Shown piece after piece: positions 29,872 through 38,967 of a stretch of 64,000 nt of DNA (position 1 is the first letter of the stretch; each line of letters starts with the position of its first letter). The notes under the pieces are model-generated. The model saw only the letters and a list, made by a program, of their open reading frames with translations. It was not told the DNA's origin and searched no databases. Source of the stretch: Eubacterium sp. AF16-48 (lineage in GTDB: Bacteria; Bacillota; Clostridia; Lachnospirales; Lachnospiraceae); the NCBI RefSeq assembly GCF_003479405.1, contig NZ_QUHB01000006.1:1-64000 (forward strand), written 5' to 3'. The position numbers were made by a program, and so were the translations under genes.

Positions 29872-31044
29872 TTATTTTTGTTTTTTTACCATATATCTTA
29901 TTTTTCTATATAATCTGAATATGGCACTGTTATACACAGATTCTAACCTTCTTTTCTCTTCATCTAACTTCTTTCTTATATCTGAAATTTCATTATATTT
30001 GTTTTGTAAATCCTGTATCTGTTGCTGTTGTCTGCAAAAAACTTCTGTCATGGAAATTATTACATCACGGTACATTTTTTCATTGTCCACTTTCCACTTT
30101 GGAAATTCCTTTATTTCTTCTTCAAAAAGCCCTGTATTTTTATTTAAATAATATTTTGCCACTTGGTTGTTACTTTTTTCGTATTTATTTAAAAATTCAA
30201 TCTGCTCATCATAAGAAAAAAAGCTTACCTTTTTTTGTGGTTCAATACTATTTCCATATATGCTGGCATTAATAATAGGTCTGCATAAAAAATCCTCCAT
30301 TTCCCTATAATCAGTAACCCCATTTATAATTCTTTTAATTTCTATATAATTTCCTGTAAGTCCCACGTTTCCTGCAACCTGATTATAAGTAAATTTTTCA
30401 TTAAGCTTAACTCCCATAATATCAAAATAATCTTCATATAATGACTGATTTTTTAGCTGTTTTTTCTCATAAACTCTTACAATAAGGTTATCTTTTCCTA
30501 TATGTTCCTCAATATTTTTTAATTGTTTAAAATAGTCTAACGGAAAATAATCATAATCATTTATTTCCAGACTTTCTTCAAATGTATGTATTTTACGTCT
30601 GTGCATTTTTATAAGCTGATTCCATAAAGACTGAACAATCATATCCTGCCGTCTTAAATAAACAACAACCTTAACCTTGCAATCAATTTTTCCAAAATCT
30701 TCTTTTAATCTCTCCCAAAATTTTTCCTCATAATTGCATCTGTACCAGATTTGTTCATCAGACAAAATAATATTTTCAAATTTTTTCCCGCACTTTTCTA
30801 ATTCCCCATATGCTTTTTCATTTAACTCCTTCTGCTTTAATTTATGCTCATCATTATTATCCTGAGTAATATAATTAACTAAAAAATGTGCATTTCTATC
30901 ACGAAAGATCCCCTTAAGTCCAATATTTAACTGTGGGAATGCATAACCCTGCTCATTTAACAATTTTTCGTTTTCTCTCATAAAGCTTTGAAGAGCTGTA
31001 GTTCCTGTTTTTGGTGTTCCTATACACAAATATACTGTTGACAT
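29872..31044 (-). CDS. PAPS-dependent sulfotransferase
   Basis: 390 residues. The N-terminal P-loop-like PAPS 5'-phosphosulfate motif is TPKTGTTALQS (about residues 9-19). A later segment 'VVYLRRQDMIVQSLWNQ' fits the 3'-phosphate-binding strand and helix with conserved Arg and Ser. The last 55 residues form a coiled coil and a basic amphipathic tail (SAIFRLYRKIRYMVKK) like the tails of polysaccharide-biosynthesis enzymes, which suggests membrane-associated glycan sulfation. It is last of the operon cysD-cysNC-CHR-sulfotransferase, so PAPS is made by its own neighbours. The acceptor is unknown; surface polysaccharide, lipid or small-molecule targets are all possible. Confidence 0.82.
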   Translation of the reverse strand: MSTVYLCIGTPKTGTTALQSFMRENEKLLNEQGYAFPQLNIGLKGIFRDRNAHFLVNYITQDNNDEHKLKQKELNEKAYGELEKCGKKFENIILSDEQIWYRCNYEEKFWERLKEDFGKIDCKVKVVVYLRRQDMIVQSLWNQLIKMHRRKIHTFEESLEINDYDYFPLDYFKQLKNIEEHIGKDNLIVRVYEKKQLKNQSLYEDYFDIMGVKLNEKFTYNQVAGNVGLTGNYIEIKRIINGVTDYREMEDFLCRPIINASIYGNSIEPQKKVSFFSYDEQIEFLNKYEKSNNQVAKYYLNKNTGLFEEEIKEFPKWKVDNEKMYRDVIISMTEVFCRQQQQIQDLQNKYNEISDIRKKLDEEKRRLESVYNSAIFRLYRKIRYMVKKQK

Positions 31045-31054
31045 TTGTTTCCTC

Positions 31055-32497
31055 CTATATGTAATGTAGCGCCCTTATAATAAAAACTGTTCCTATATTC
31101 AATACTAATATTAAAGCATTACTTATCCTTGTTTTACTTTTTAGTAAGCATGTAATTATAAACATTAGCACAACGATTATTATTGTGCTTATTCCGGATA
31201 TTTGATACTTTCCCATTACTCTTACAGACTGATTGCACAATGATAATGAAATATTTATAAGAAATCCCGCTATAATCGGGCGAATACATTCTGATATTCT
31301 ACTTATAATTCTCAGTGAACTTAGATTATTGTACAAATGATATATTGTCATATAAAATCCACATGATGCCGCAATGCTACATGCAAAACCAACTATAGCA
31401 AATAAAACTCCCGTCACAATACTTCCTGATATGTTAATTCCCAGGTAGTATCCTACTCCACATAAGGTTTTACATAATATGGAGCCCGGCAAAACATTAA
31501 CAACAGATACTATATGACCGTAAAACTGACTTTCCGTTACCATATTTGTATCTACAAATAACCCATCAGCAATAGTTAAATATGCATCCCCTCCACCAAA
31601 AGACATAAAAGCCGAAATTATTCCTTTGCCAATAAACTCCACAATATTTGCATTATTTATTAACGCCGGCATAGAACATATGACTAAAAATACAATCCAT
31701 ATAAAAAGTTCCTTAAAAAAATTCTTATAGATCTTTATCTTCATTCCACTGTTTTTCATATCATCTACTATTCCTGCCAGAGAAATCATAATCATTATTG
31801 CATCCAAAGCATACATAATATAATTATTATCAATATAATTTCCCTTTCCATGAGTAACAGCAAATAGTGTTGATATAATAACCATTATCACTACGAAACC
31901 CACATTTTTATGTCTGTTGTTTTCCATGAATATTATGCAAAAGAAAAATAACATTAAGGCATTAAAGGCAGATAATGAAAATACCGGTGTTTTACTTATT
32001 CCTAAAAGCTGATATAAATTTTTGCCACAAACAACAAATAATGATATTGCCATTAAAATAACGGTTTTTCTCTCACATTTTGTATTGCCTGCACACTTAT
32101 TAAATACATTTCCAATATAAACTTTTAGCATATACAAAATAAATATTGAAACTCCAACTGACGCCAGTTCAATAACATTTAATACTGTTAATTTCATAGT
32201 TGAAAAAATAGTAAAAATTGCTATTGCTGCCAGCGTTCCCGGAAGCGCCATGGCAAGTGCTGATAAAAACATTCCTTTGTTTCCACCAGCTCTTTTTCCT
32301 ATTGAAGCAGCAACTTCTACCGGAAGTGCTCCCGGTGTTATATTTGCCACCATAACATCCTTATCAATATTCTCCTTTGTATCTATACCTGTTTCAACTA
32401 TCTCGTCTTCAATTATGGGAATAATGGCACTTCCACCACCAAATCCAATACATCCGATTTTTAACATTGAAGTAAACAGCTGTAATTTATTACTCAT
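31055..32497 (-). CDS. CHR (chromate ion transporter) family protein, two-half form
   Basis: 480 residues with 11-12 membrane helices and two homologous CHR halves. The first half has GFGGGSAIIP and 'TPGALPVEVAASIG'; the second has SFGGGDAYLTI and 'VNVLPGSILCKTLCGVGYYLG'. CHR proteins are known from chromate resistance, and sulfate is a chemical mimic of chromate. Its position between cysNC and a sulfotransferase makes sulfate uptake the more likely job here; this is inference. The ATG is nine bases past the cysNC stop, preceded by GAGGA. Confidence 0.85.
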   Translation of the reverse strand: MSNKLQLFTSMLKIGCIGFGGGSAIIPIIEDEIVETGIDTKENIDKDVMVANITPGALPVEVAASIGKRAGGNKGMFLSALAMALPGTLAAIAIFTIFSTMKLTVLNVIELASVGVSIFILYMLKVYIGNVFNKCAGNTKCERKTVILMAISLFVVCGKNLYQLLGISKTPVFSLSAFNALMLFFFCIIFMENNRHKNVGFVVIMVIISTLFAVTHGKGNYIDNNYIMYALDAIMIMISLAGIVDDMKNSGMKIKIYKNFFKELFIWIVFLVICSMPALINNANIVEFIGKGIISAFMSFGGGDAYLTIADGLFVDTNMVTESQFYGHIVSVVNVLPGSILCKTLCGVGYYLGINISGSIVTGVLFAIVGFACSIAASCGFYMTIYHLYNNLSSLRIISRISECIRPIIAGFLINISLSLCNQSVRVMGKYQISGISTIIIVVLMFIITCLLKSKTRISNALILVLNIGTVFIIRALHYI

Positions 32498-32506
32498 AAT
32501 ATATGA

Positions 32507-34336
32507 TTATTCCTCAATATATTTTTTAAGCTTATCTATAATTGTATTCACACAATCTTCTATTTTCTTTCCACTGGTGTCTATTTCAACATCCGGTGTT
32601 TCAGGTATTTCATAAGGGCTGCTTATTCCCGTGAAGCTCCTGATATTCCCCTTTCTTGCCTCTTTGTAAAGACCTTTAACATCCCTTCTTTCACATTCAT
32701 CAAGAGGGGTGCTTACGTAGACTTCCACAAAATCATCACCTATTATTTCCTTTGCACTTTGTCTGTCCTGACTATATGGCGAAATAAATGATGTAATTAC
32801 TATCAGCCCCGCATCATTCATTAATTTGGCAACCTCAGCTATTCTGCGGATATTTTCCACTCTGTCTCCTTCATTAAATCCTAAATTTTTGTTAAGTCCC
32901 ATTCTTATGTTGTCACCATCAAGAAGCATTGTATGTTTTCCCAGTGTAAATAATCTTTTCTCCAATGCATTAGCAAGGGTAGATTTTCCTGACCCTGAAA
33001 GTCCTGTCATCCATACCGTAAAAGCTTTTTGAGATAACTGACGTTCCCTTAACTCCTTTGTTACATCCATTTCATGCCATGTCAGATTTTTTTCATTATC
33101 GATAATTTCTGCAATTTGTCCACATGCCGACGTCATATTTGATACTCTGTCAATTAGTATTAATGAACCTAATTCCCTATTATTGATGAATTTATCAACA
33201 ACTATTTTTTCCCCTAACGTAACCTCACAAAAAGCAATTTCATTCTTAAAGATTGCTTTTGCGTATACTTGTGAACCTGTATTAACATCAATTTTGTAAT
33301 TTATTTTTGTAATTGTTGCAGGAACTAATTTTGTTCCAACTTTCATAAGGAAATTCCGTCCCTCAACTAGTTTTTTGTCGTCCATCCACAATATACAAAT
33401 TGAGAAATTCATTCCACACAAAAGATTATAATTTTTCTCTATAATACATCCTCTTGATATATCAATTTCAGAGTCCAGCTGAATTGTCACTCCATGACCT
33501 TTACTGCTTTGATTTACTTTTTTATCACCTTCGTATATTTCTTTTACCGTTGCCTTTTCGCCACTTGGCAAAACAGTTATATCATCTCCCCGGCAAATTT
33601 TTCCGGATGATATTTGCCCCTGAAATCCCCTAAAATTATGATTTGGACGGCACACTCTTTGAACCGGCATGGAAAATCCTTTAACCTCAACATCTTCCTT
33701 TACATCCACTTCCTCAAGATATTTAAGTAATGGGACGCCTTTATACCATTGCATTCGGTCAGATGTCTTTGTTATATTATCTCCCTCTGTAGCAGATACC
33801 GGTATTATTTGTAATGTTTTAAAATCAAATTCTGACATTAATCCATTTATTTCTTTTTGGATTTTTTCAAATATTTTAATATCATAATCCACTAAATCCA
33901 TTTTATTTACCGCAAAAACAAAATGTTTTATTCCCATTAAAGAACATATCCTTGCATGTCTTCTTGTCTGAACCAAAACACCCTGACTTGCATCCGTCAA
34001 AATTACGGCAAGGGATGCAAATGAAGCTCCAACAGCCATATTTCTTGTATACTCTTCATGTCCCGGAGTATCCGCTACAATAAAGCTTCTGTTTTCAGTA
34101 GCAAAATAACGGTATGCAACATCTATTGTAATTCCCTGTTCCCTTTCAGCCATTAATCCGTCAAGCAACAAAGAATAATCTATGTTTCCTTCTCTTGATC
34201 CGACTTTAGAGTCCAATTCCAAAGCTCTCTTCTGATCTGCAAAAATCAGCTTTGCATCATATAACATATGTCCAATTAAAGTTGATTTTCCATCATCAAC
34301 ACTTCCGCAAGTAATAAATTTCAATAAACTTTCCAT
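32507..34336 (-). CDS. cysNC: Bifunctional sulfate adenylyltransferase subunit 1 / APS kinase
   Basis: 609 residues. The CysN GTPase (about 1-430) has GSVDDGKST, DTPGHEEYTRN and NKMDLVD. The APS kinase domain begins near residue 435 with P-loop GLSGSGKST (about 445). CysN-CysD makes APS from sulfate and ATP driven by GTP; the CysC domain phosphorylates APS to PAPS. The fused NC form is the NodQ/CysNC type often linked to sulfation. Its ATG starts one base after the cysD stop. No PAPS reductase or sulfite reductase gene is near, so PAPS probably goes to the sulfotransferase. Confidence 0.95.
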   Translation of the reverse strand: MESLLKFITCGSVDDGKSTLIGHMLYDAKLIFADQKRALELDSKVGSREGNIDYSLLLDGLMAEREQGITIDVAYRYFATENRSFIVADTPGHEEYTRNMAVGASFASLAVILTDASQGVLVQTRRHARICSLMGIKHFVFAVNKMDLVDYDIKIFEKIQKEINGLMSEFDFKTLQIIPVSATEGDNITKTSDRMQWYKGVPLLKYLEEVDVKEDVEVKGFSMPVQRVCRPNHNFRGFQGQISSGKICRGDDITVLPSGEKATVKEIYEGDKKVNQSSKGHGVTIQLDSEIDISRGCIIEKNYNLLCGMNFSICILWMDDKKLVEGRNFLMKVGTKLVPATITKINYKIDVNTGSQVYAKAIFKNEIAFCEVTLGEKIVVDKFINNRELGSLILIDRVSNMTSACGQIAEIIDNEKNLTWHEMDVTKELRERQLSQKAFTVWMTGLSGSGKSTLANALEKRLFTLGKHTMLLDGDNIRMGLNKNLGFNEGDRVENIRRIAEVAKLMNDAGLIVITSFISPYSQDRQSAKEIIGDDFVEVYVSTPLDECERRDVKGLYKEARKGNIRSFTGISSPYEIPETPDVEIDTSGKKIEDCVNTIIDKLKKYIEE

Positions 34337-34337
34337 T

Positions 34338-35231
34338 TTAAAAATATCCTTCTCTTTTTCTTTTTTCCATGCTTGCAGCCCCTCCGTCAGAATCTATTAT
34401 TCTACTGGTTCTTTCGGATTCTACTGATGCCATTGTCTCTTCGATAATTTCATCTAATGTCGTAGCATTTGACTCTATGCCTCCGGTTAGCGGATAACAT
34501 CCTAACGTTCTAAATCTTACCATTTTATTTTGAACTTTTTCTCCCGGCAACAATCTCATTCTGTCATCATCAACCATTATCAACTGCCCATTTCTTTCAA
34601 CAACCGGTCTTTCTTTGGCAAAATATAATGAAACAATAGGAATATTTTCTCTTTTTATATACTGCCATATATCCTTTTCCGTCCAATTTGATAAAGGAAA
34701 TACTCTTATACTCTCTCCCTGGTTAATTCTTGTATTGAAAAGCTTCCACATTTCCGGTCTCTGATTTTTTGGATCCCATGCGTGTTGTTTATTCCTAAAA
34801 GAAAAAATTCTCTCTTTTGCTCTTGATTTTTCCTCGTCACGTCTTCCTCCGCCAAATGCTGCGGTAAACCCATATTTATCAAGAGCCTGCTTTAGTGCCT
34901 GGGTTTTCATTATGTCTGTGTATGATGAACCATAGTCAAAAGGATTAATGTTATTCTTAACACCTTCCTCATTTATGTATTCAATCATTTCAATTCCCAG
35001 TTCTTTTGCCCTGCGGTCTCTAAATTCAATCATTTCCTTAAATTTCCATGTAGTATTTACATGCAAAAAAGGAAATGGTGGCTTTTCAGGATAAAAAGCT
35101 TTCATTGCCAAATGCAGCATTACTGACGAATCCTTTCCTATGGAATAAAGCATAACAGGATTTTCACATTCTGCCGCCACTTCTCTCATTATGTATATTG
35201 CTTCTGCCTCAAGTTCATCTAAATGATTCAT
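34338..35231 (-). CDS. cysD: Sulfate adenylyltransferase subunit 2
   Basis: 297 residues. The PP-loop ATP-binding motif is [12 protein letters not shown] (near residue 30), with '[18 protein letters not shown]' and '[16 protein letters not shown]', all diagnostic of CysD. It makes APS with CysN. I chose ATG 35231 because AGGAG lies seven bases upstream and the protein then begins [11 protein letters not shown] as in other CysD; an upstream ATG at 35270 has no homology in front of it. It is first in a four-gene sulfation operon. A hairpin with a short T-run lies 85-130 bases upstream. Confidence 0.95.
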   Translation of the reverse strand: MNHLDELEAEAIYIMREVAAECENPVMLYSIGKDSSVMLHLAMKAFYPEKPPFPFLHVNTTWKFKEMIEFRDRRAKELGIEMIEYINEEGVKNNINPFDYGSSYTDIMKTQALKQALDKYGFTAAFGGGRRDEEKSRAKERIFSFRNKQHAWDPKNQRPEMWKLFNTRINQGESIRVFPLSNWTEKDIWQYIKRENIPIVSLYFAKERPVVERNGQLIMVDDDRMRLLPGEKVQNKMVRFRTLGCYPLTGGIESNATTLDEIIEETMASVESERTSRIIDSDGGAASMEKRKREGYF

Positions 35232-35315
35232 ATTTTCTCCTAATAAATTTGTTAGTAAATTTTCATACAAAATATACTCAATAAATTTGACGGAAATATG
35301 TTATCAATATTACAG

Positions 35316-35362
35316 CAAAAACGGATGATTTTCTTAAATAGAATAAAATAGAAAATCATCCG
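35316..35362 (-). terminator. Hairpin upstream of cysD, possible terminator or attenuator
   Basis: On the minus strand CGGATGATTTTC, a 17-base loop and GAAAATCATCCG (perfect 12-bp stem) are followed by TTTTT. It lies after the truncated gene remnant and before cysD. It may be the old terminator of the remnant or an attenuator of the cysD operon. Confidence 0.55.
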
Positions 35363-35475
35363 AAATATATTTTAAAAATTAATTACTAAAGTTATTTTTT
35401 GATTTTAATCTTAACAAACCTTGACCATTTTGAGCCCCTACAGCTTTTACCTGACATATAATTTTTTCTTGTTCT

Positions 35476-35739
35476 TTAATTTATTACTTGCAAGGGTAAC
35501 TTTTTTAAATGTTCAACTGCTTCATTTACTGTTGCCTGACTTTGTGGATTTGCAAATTCAGCCTTTGCCTCATCAAATTCCTCTTTAAAAATCTTCCATG
35601 AACCTAATCCACCATAATTGCCTGTTAAATCCACACGCATAAACTCACCATATGCACCGATATCATCATTTTTCCAATATAAAACATCATATGTGTTTCC
35701 ATCTTCATCGTAAATTGTTGTGCCTTTTGTTAAATGTAT
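35476..35739 (-). pseudogene. 3' remnant of an unidentified gene
   Basis: An open frame of 87 codons with no start codon at its head (it opens right after an in-frame TAG at 35742-35740) and normal coding composition: LTKGTTIYDEDGNTYDVLYW..., then DLTGNYGGLGSWKIFKEEF, ending LKKLPLQVIN. It looks like the C-terminal end of a larger protein whose 5' part was lost. I do not recognise the family. Its 3' end faces the cysD operon, so the deletion lies on the side of the Gx transporter gene. An internal ATG could give a short product, but no ribosome site precedes it. Confidence 0.55.
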
Positions 35740-35764
35740 CTAACTTGTTAGGTAAAAAATTTGT

Positions 35765-36250
35765 TTATTTTTTTATAACTGATAAAACCCTCTTTGAAAC
35801 TATGCCTATTACTGCCCCTGTAATTATACCTGCCACTAAAAGTGCCGGCACATAATATATAACACTAACATTTTCTACCACAATTATTGCCACCATCACC
35901 TGCCCCATATTATGGCATACTGCCCCTGCCATGCTTACTCCAATAATACTAAACCCCCCTATTTTTTTAATAACTGACATAACAATGAGACTAAACACTG
36001 CTCCTGCAAGGCTATAAATTATTGACATACCACTTCCAAACATAAATCCCATAATCAGGATTCTAAGTATAGAAATAATCCAGACATCACTGATTTTTAA
36101 TATATATAATGCTATAACAATTACCAGATTTGCCAATCCTAATTTCATTCCCGGAATTCCTAAATTAATGGGAATAAGAAATTCAATATAGCTAAATATT
36201 ATGGCAAGTGCCACTAACATGGACATATTTGCTATTCTTTTTGTGCTCAT
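35765..36250 (-). CDS. Gx transporter family protein (Hpre_diP_synt_I)
   Basis: 161 residues, five to six membrane helices, ECF S-component-like. 'FSYIEFLIPINLGIPGMKLG' and 'GSGMSIIYSLAGA' identify the family once labelled heptaprenyl diphosphate synthase component I. It is usually next to NusG-II and FMN-binding/Rnf-like genes, as here, which suggests flavin or quinone-precursor transport rather than prenyl synthesis. ATG 36250 is chosen because GGAGG lies seven bases upstream; an ATG at 36265 would cover that site. Confidence 0.85.
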   Translation of the reverse strand: MSTKRIANMSMLVALAIIFSYIEFLIPINLGIPGMKLGLANLVIVIALYILKISDVWIISILRILIMGFMFGSGMSIIYSLAGAVFSLIVMSVIKKIGGFSIIGVSMAGAVCHNMGQVMVAIIVVENVSVIYYVPALLVAGIITGAVIGIVSKRVLSVIKK

Positions 36251-36282
36251 ATCTTGACCTCCCATTAAATTATTAATTATTT

Positions 36283-36660
36283 CTACTTTACAACAGCATC
36301 CACATCGTTATTTTCATTGACTATGTTCTGTTTAATTATCTCAACAACTACTTTATGTGGAAGACATACAATTGTCTGCCCTGTATTTTTAATCTTTCCC
36401 TGCTTTATACAATACTTATCCGGACAATCCGCCTCTTCCATTTCCACGTAACCATTATGAATATTTATTACATTTCTACCTTTTGAAGTTTTTATATCTA
36501 TTATCTCGTCCTTGTTAATGGAATATTTTCCATAAACTTTGCCATCAACTGATATTTTTACAGTGGAGGCTTCACCTTTTTGTATAAAATGGATTGCACC
36601 GTACATGACACCTGCTATTAAAAGAACCACAATCACTAAAATCACGTCTTTTTTTCTCAT
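36283..36660 (-). CDS. NusG domain II-containing membrane-anchored protein
   Basis: 125 residues: a short basic N-terminus, one membrane helix (about 7-25), then a NusG-II (PF07009) beta domain with ADCPDKYC and TIVCLPHKV, the two Cys motifs typical of this extracytoplasmic group. It accompanies Gx transporter and FMN-binding/4Fe-4S proteins in many Firmicutes, and the role is not established. The ATG follows GGGAG; it is co-oriented with the degraded gene upstream and the Gx transporter downstream. Confidence 0.85.
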   Translation of the reverse strand: MRKKDVILVIVVLLIAGVMYGAIHFIQKGEASTVKISVDGKVYGKYSINKDEIIDIKTSKGRNVINIHNGYVEMEEADCPDKYCIKQGKIKNTGQTIVCLPHKVVVEIIKQNIVNENNDVDAVVK

Positions 36661-36678
36661 AAACTGCTCCCGTTTTTT

Positions 36679-37407
36679 CTAAATTCCTGACCATTTCATT
36701 ATTAAAATTAGAATCAGCCCTCTTACTATAATAAATGTAATTCCATTTCCCTTTACCAATCCCAATTTAACATTTTGTTTTGGACAAATATTCATACATT
36801 TTTGGCACATAAAGCAATCTCCCGGCTGAATATCTTCCTTTAAATCCGTAAGTTCAATTTTTGATGAACATACCTTTGTACATCCACTGCACCCTTTTAT
36901 GCACTGCTCTCTATTTCTACTTATAGAAAAAAGCGGCAGTACGGGAAGAATTGAAAACACTGCTCCCATAGGACATAAAACTCATGGACAAAATCTCCTA
37001 AAGTTCCAAATGTACAGGCAAAACCGCAAAAAAATCGTCCAAAAACTATCGTATATAAGCATAACACAATTAATACCGTAACAAAAGATGTTTAGTTGTC
37101 AGTAATATCGCCTTGTTAAAATATAATTCATCATCCTGGGATTTAATAATATTAATACTTTTTATTTTCCCATTTTTTACTGTAACACAAACCTGAATCA
37201 TTTCTCTAAAGCCCTGGGCTTCGCCATAAAAATCCCATCTCTATATGTAAAATCCTCCTGATTTATAACATTAGGCAGATTTACCGGCAAAACCTTTGAA
37301 TCAGAATCTGATGAATAGTTACTATAAATTCCGTCTGTTAAATACTGCTTATCTTCATTAGTCAATAATATCATATCGAATTTATCACCACTGTTTTGCC
37401 AAATCAT
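36679..37407 (-). pseudogene. Decayed FMN-binding / 4Fe-4S electron-transfer protein gene
   Basis: Pieces of one protein lie in order but in different frames. (1) 37407-37230: N-terminal part ending YRDGIF. (2) About 37227-37100: an FMN_bind-like piece GFREMIQVCVTVKNGKIKSI, reached by adding one T in the T5 run at 37232-37228. (3) About 37080-36985: a NapH-like piece GRFFCGFACTFGTLGD in another frame. (4) From about 36982 to 36679: VLCPMGAVFSILP with two cysteine clusters (CIKGCSGCTKVC and CFMCQKCMNICP). At least two frameshifts and an internal deletion separate them, so no intact product can be made. The intact relatives pass electrons to flavin across the membrane next to NusG-II and Gx transporter genes. 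Confidence 0.75.
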
Positions 37408-37443
37408 TTTTTATATTTATGTATAGTTTTTGTGGTTAGTTGT

Positions 37444-37469
37444 AAAAAAAGACGCAACCTGCGTCTTTT
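37444..37469 (-). terminator. Terminator of the amidase genes
   Basis: AAAAGACGCA, a loop of three, TGCGTCTTTT followed by T-run on the minus strand. The stop codon of the amidase gene lies inside the stem. Confidence 0.85.
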
Positions 37470-38118
37470 AATAATGAGCCAATCTATACTTTTCTACATT
37501 TTTCTTAAATGTTTTCCATTTGTCCTCATGCTGTACAAAATATCTCGGGCATTCTTTCTTTGTAATATCATAATGTCTTATTACATGGCTTTCATCTATA
37601 TCACATACATTTTCTAACCATGCCACAAGTTTTACTAAAGAGCTATAGGTTTTCTTTTTAAATTTTCCCGTTTCATCAGGATGACACACCTCAATGGAAA
37701 TTGTATCATTATTTCTCCAGTTGCTTGCCGCAGACCATTCATTTATAGGAATGCATTGAATAATTTCCCCATCTAATCCCACAACGAAATGAGAACTTAC
37801 ATTAGACTGATCTCCTGCATAGAAATTATGATTTTGCTGAGCTGTTGTCCCCGGATTTCCTACATAGTGAACTACAATGTCTTTTACACCCTTTAATTTA
37901 TATCCATTTCTTGAAGCGCCATCCACATCTATTATTTGAGAATCAATCCAATCCGGTATCTTAATTTCCGCCAAATTTTTAACTTTTTTGGCCTCACTGT
38001 TTTGATTAATCCTTTTTACTACTAAACAGGACATAATAACTATGGCCGCCACAATAATAACAGCCATAACTATTCTTCCTTTTCTTAACTTTCTCTTTCT
38101 TTTGCTTTTCTTAGCCAT
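37468..38118 (-). CDS. N-acetylmuramoyl-L-alanine amidase (amidase_2), copy 1
   Basis: 216 residues: a very basic N-terminus (AKKSKRKRKLRKG), one membrane anchor (about 15-35), then an amidase_2 domain. The zinc ligands are visible as H in VVHYVGN, H in IRHYDIT and C eight residues later (ECPRYF), the T7-lysozyme arrangement. It cleaves the amide between muramic acid and L-Ala, so it acts in cell-wall turnover or lysis outside the membrane. I start at ATG 38118, preceded by GAGGA; a TTG four codons upstream overlaps that site. It is the close paralogue of the next gene and lies 62 bases downstream of it. Confidence 0.9.
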   Translation of the reverse strand: MAKKSKRKRKLRKGRIVMAVIIVAAIVIMSCLVVKRINQNSEAKKVKNLAEIKIPDWIDSQIIDVDGASRNGYKLKGVKDIVVHYVGNPGTTAQQNHNFYAGDQSNVSSHFVVGLDGEIIQCIPINEWSAASNWRNNDTISIEVCHPDETGKFKKKTYSSLVKLVAWLENVCDIDESHVIRHYDITKKECPRYFVQHEDKWKTFKKNVEKYRLAHY

Positions 38119-38180
38119 ACTTTTCCTCAAATCTGTAGTTTAACTTAATTATAACCCCTTATATAAAATGTTCGATATTT

Positions 38181-38888
38181 TCACTTATTCCCTGTATATT
38201 TTTTTATTCTGTAATCTCTGACTTTTTCTTTAAACAGCTCCCACTCATCTTCATGATCAACAAAATATTTAGGACACTCTTTCTCCGTAATGTCATAATG
38301 CCTTATTACATGTTCTTCATCTAAACCATAAACACTTTCAAGCCATGTCACAAGCTTAACGAGAGATTTATATGTTTTTTTGCCAAATTCTCCTGTTTCA
38401 TCCATATGACACACTTCAATGGAAATGGAATCCCTATTTCTCCAATTGCTTGCCTCTGAATGTTCATCTAACGGAATGCACTGAATTATCTCACCATCCA
38501 ATCCCACAATAAAATGAGAACTTACATCTGAGTCATCTCCTGCATAAAAATCATGATTTTGCTGAGCTGTTGTTCCGGAATTTCCTACATAATGAATTAC
38601 AACATCCTTCACTTCTTTAAGTTTAATGCCCCTTCTGGACTTTCCATCCTTTTTTATTATCTGCTTATCTATCCAGGATGGTATCTGTAAAGCAGTTTCC
38701 TTTTCTGTTGTTTCTAACACCTGATGATTTTCCACCGGTGATTCTTTAATCTCTACATCAGATGATGCACTTAAATGTTTAAAAATTCCTGCCAAAAGCA
38801 ATATACCTGCCGTTAACACTGTAACGGCAAGCACTGCCCTTATTTTTCTTACTTTTCTTCTTCTCTTTCTTTTGCTTAATTCACTCAT
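38181..38888 (-). CDS. N-acetylmuramoyl-L-alanine amidase (amidase_2), copy 2
   Basis: 235 residues with the same plan as the downstream copy: basic start (SKRKRRRKVRK), one membrane helix (about 18-38), a slightly longer linker, and the amidase_2 domain with H (VIHYVGN), H (IRHYDIT) and C (ECPKYF) as zinc ligands. The two domains are almost superimposable, so the pair comes from tandem duplication. ATG follows AAGGAA. No holin or phage genes are near, so a host cell-wall role is more likely than prophage lysis. Confidence 0.9.
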   Translation of the reverse strand: MSELSKRKRRRKVRKIRAVLAVTVLTAGILLLAGIFKHLSASSDVEIKESPVENHQVLETTEKETALQIPSWIDKQIIKKDGKSRRGIKLKEVKDVVIHYVGNSGTTAQQNHDFYAGDDSDVSSHFIVGLDGEIIQCIPLDEHSEASNWRNRDSISIEVCHMDETGEFGKKTYKSLVKLVTWLESVYGLDEEHVIRHYDITEKECPKYFVDHEDEWELFKEKVRDYRIKKYTGNK

Positions 38889-38967
38889 TATATTCCTTCG
38901 TAAAAAATTATTACTAAATCACATTGGATTGTCACTGAACAAATTAAGTCAAAAGTGGTATTAAATA

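Noticed and set aside
31055..32497. Chromate resistance gene
   Set aside because: The family name comes from chromate, but the neighbouring PAPS-forming genes make sulfate transport more likely.
37468..38888. Prophage lysis genes
   Set aside because: No holin, capsid, integrase or attachment site is near; the proteins are membrane-anchored amidases in a host-type context.
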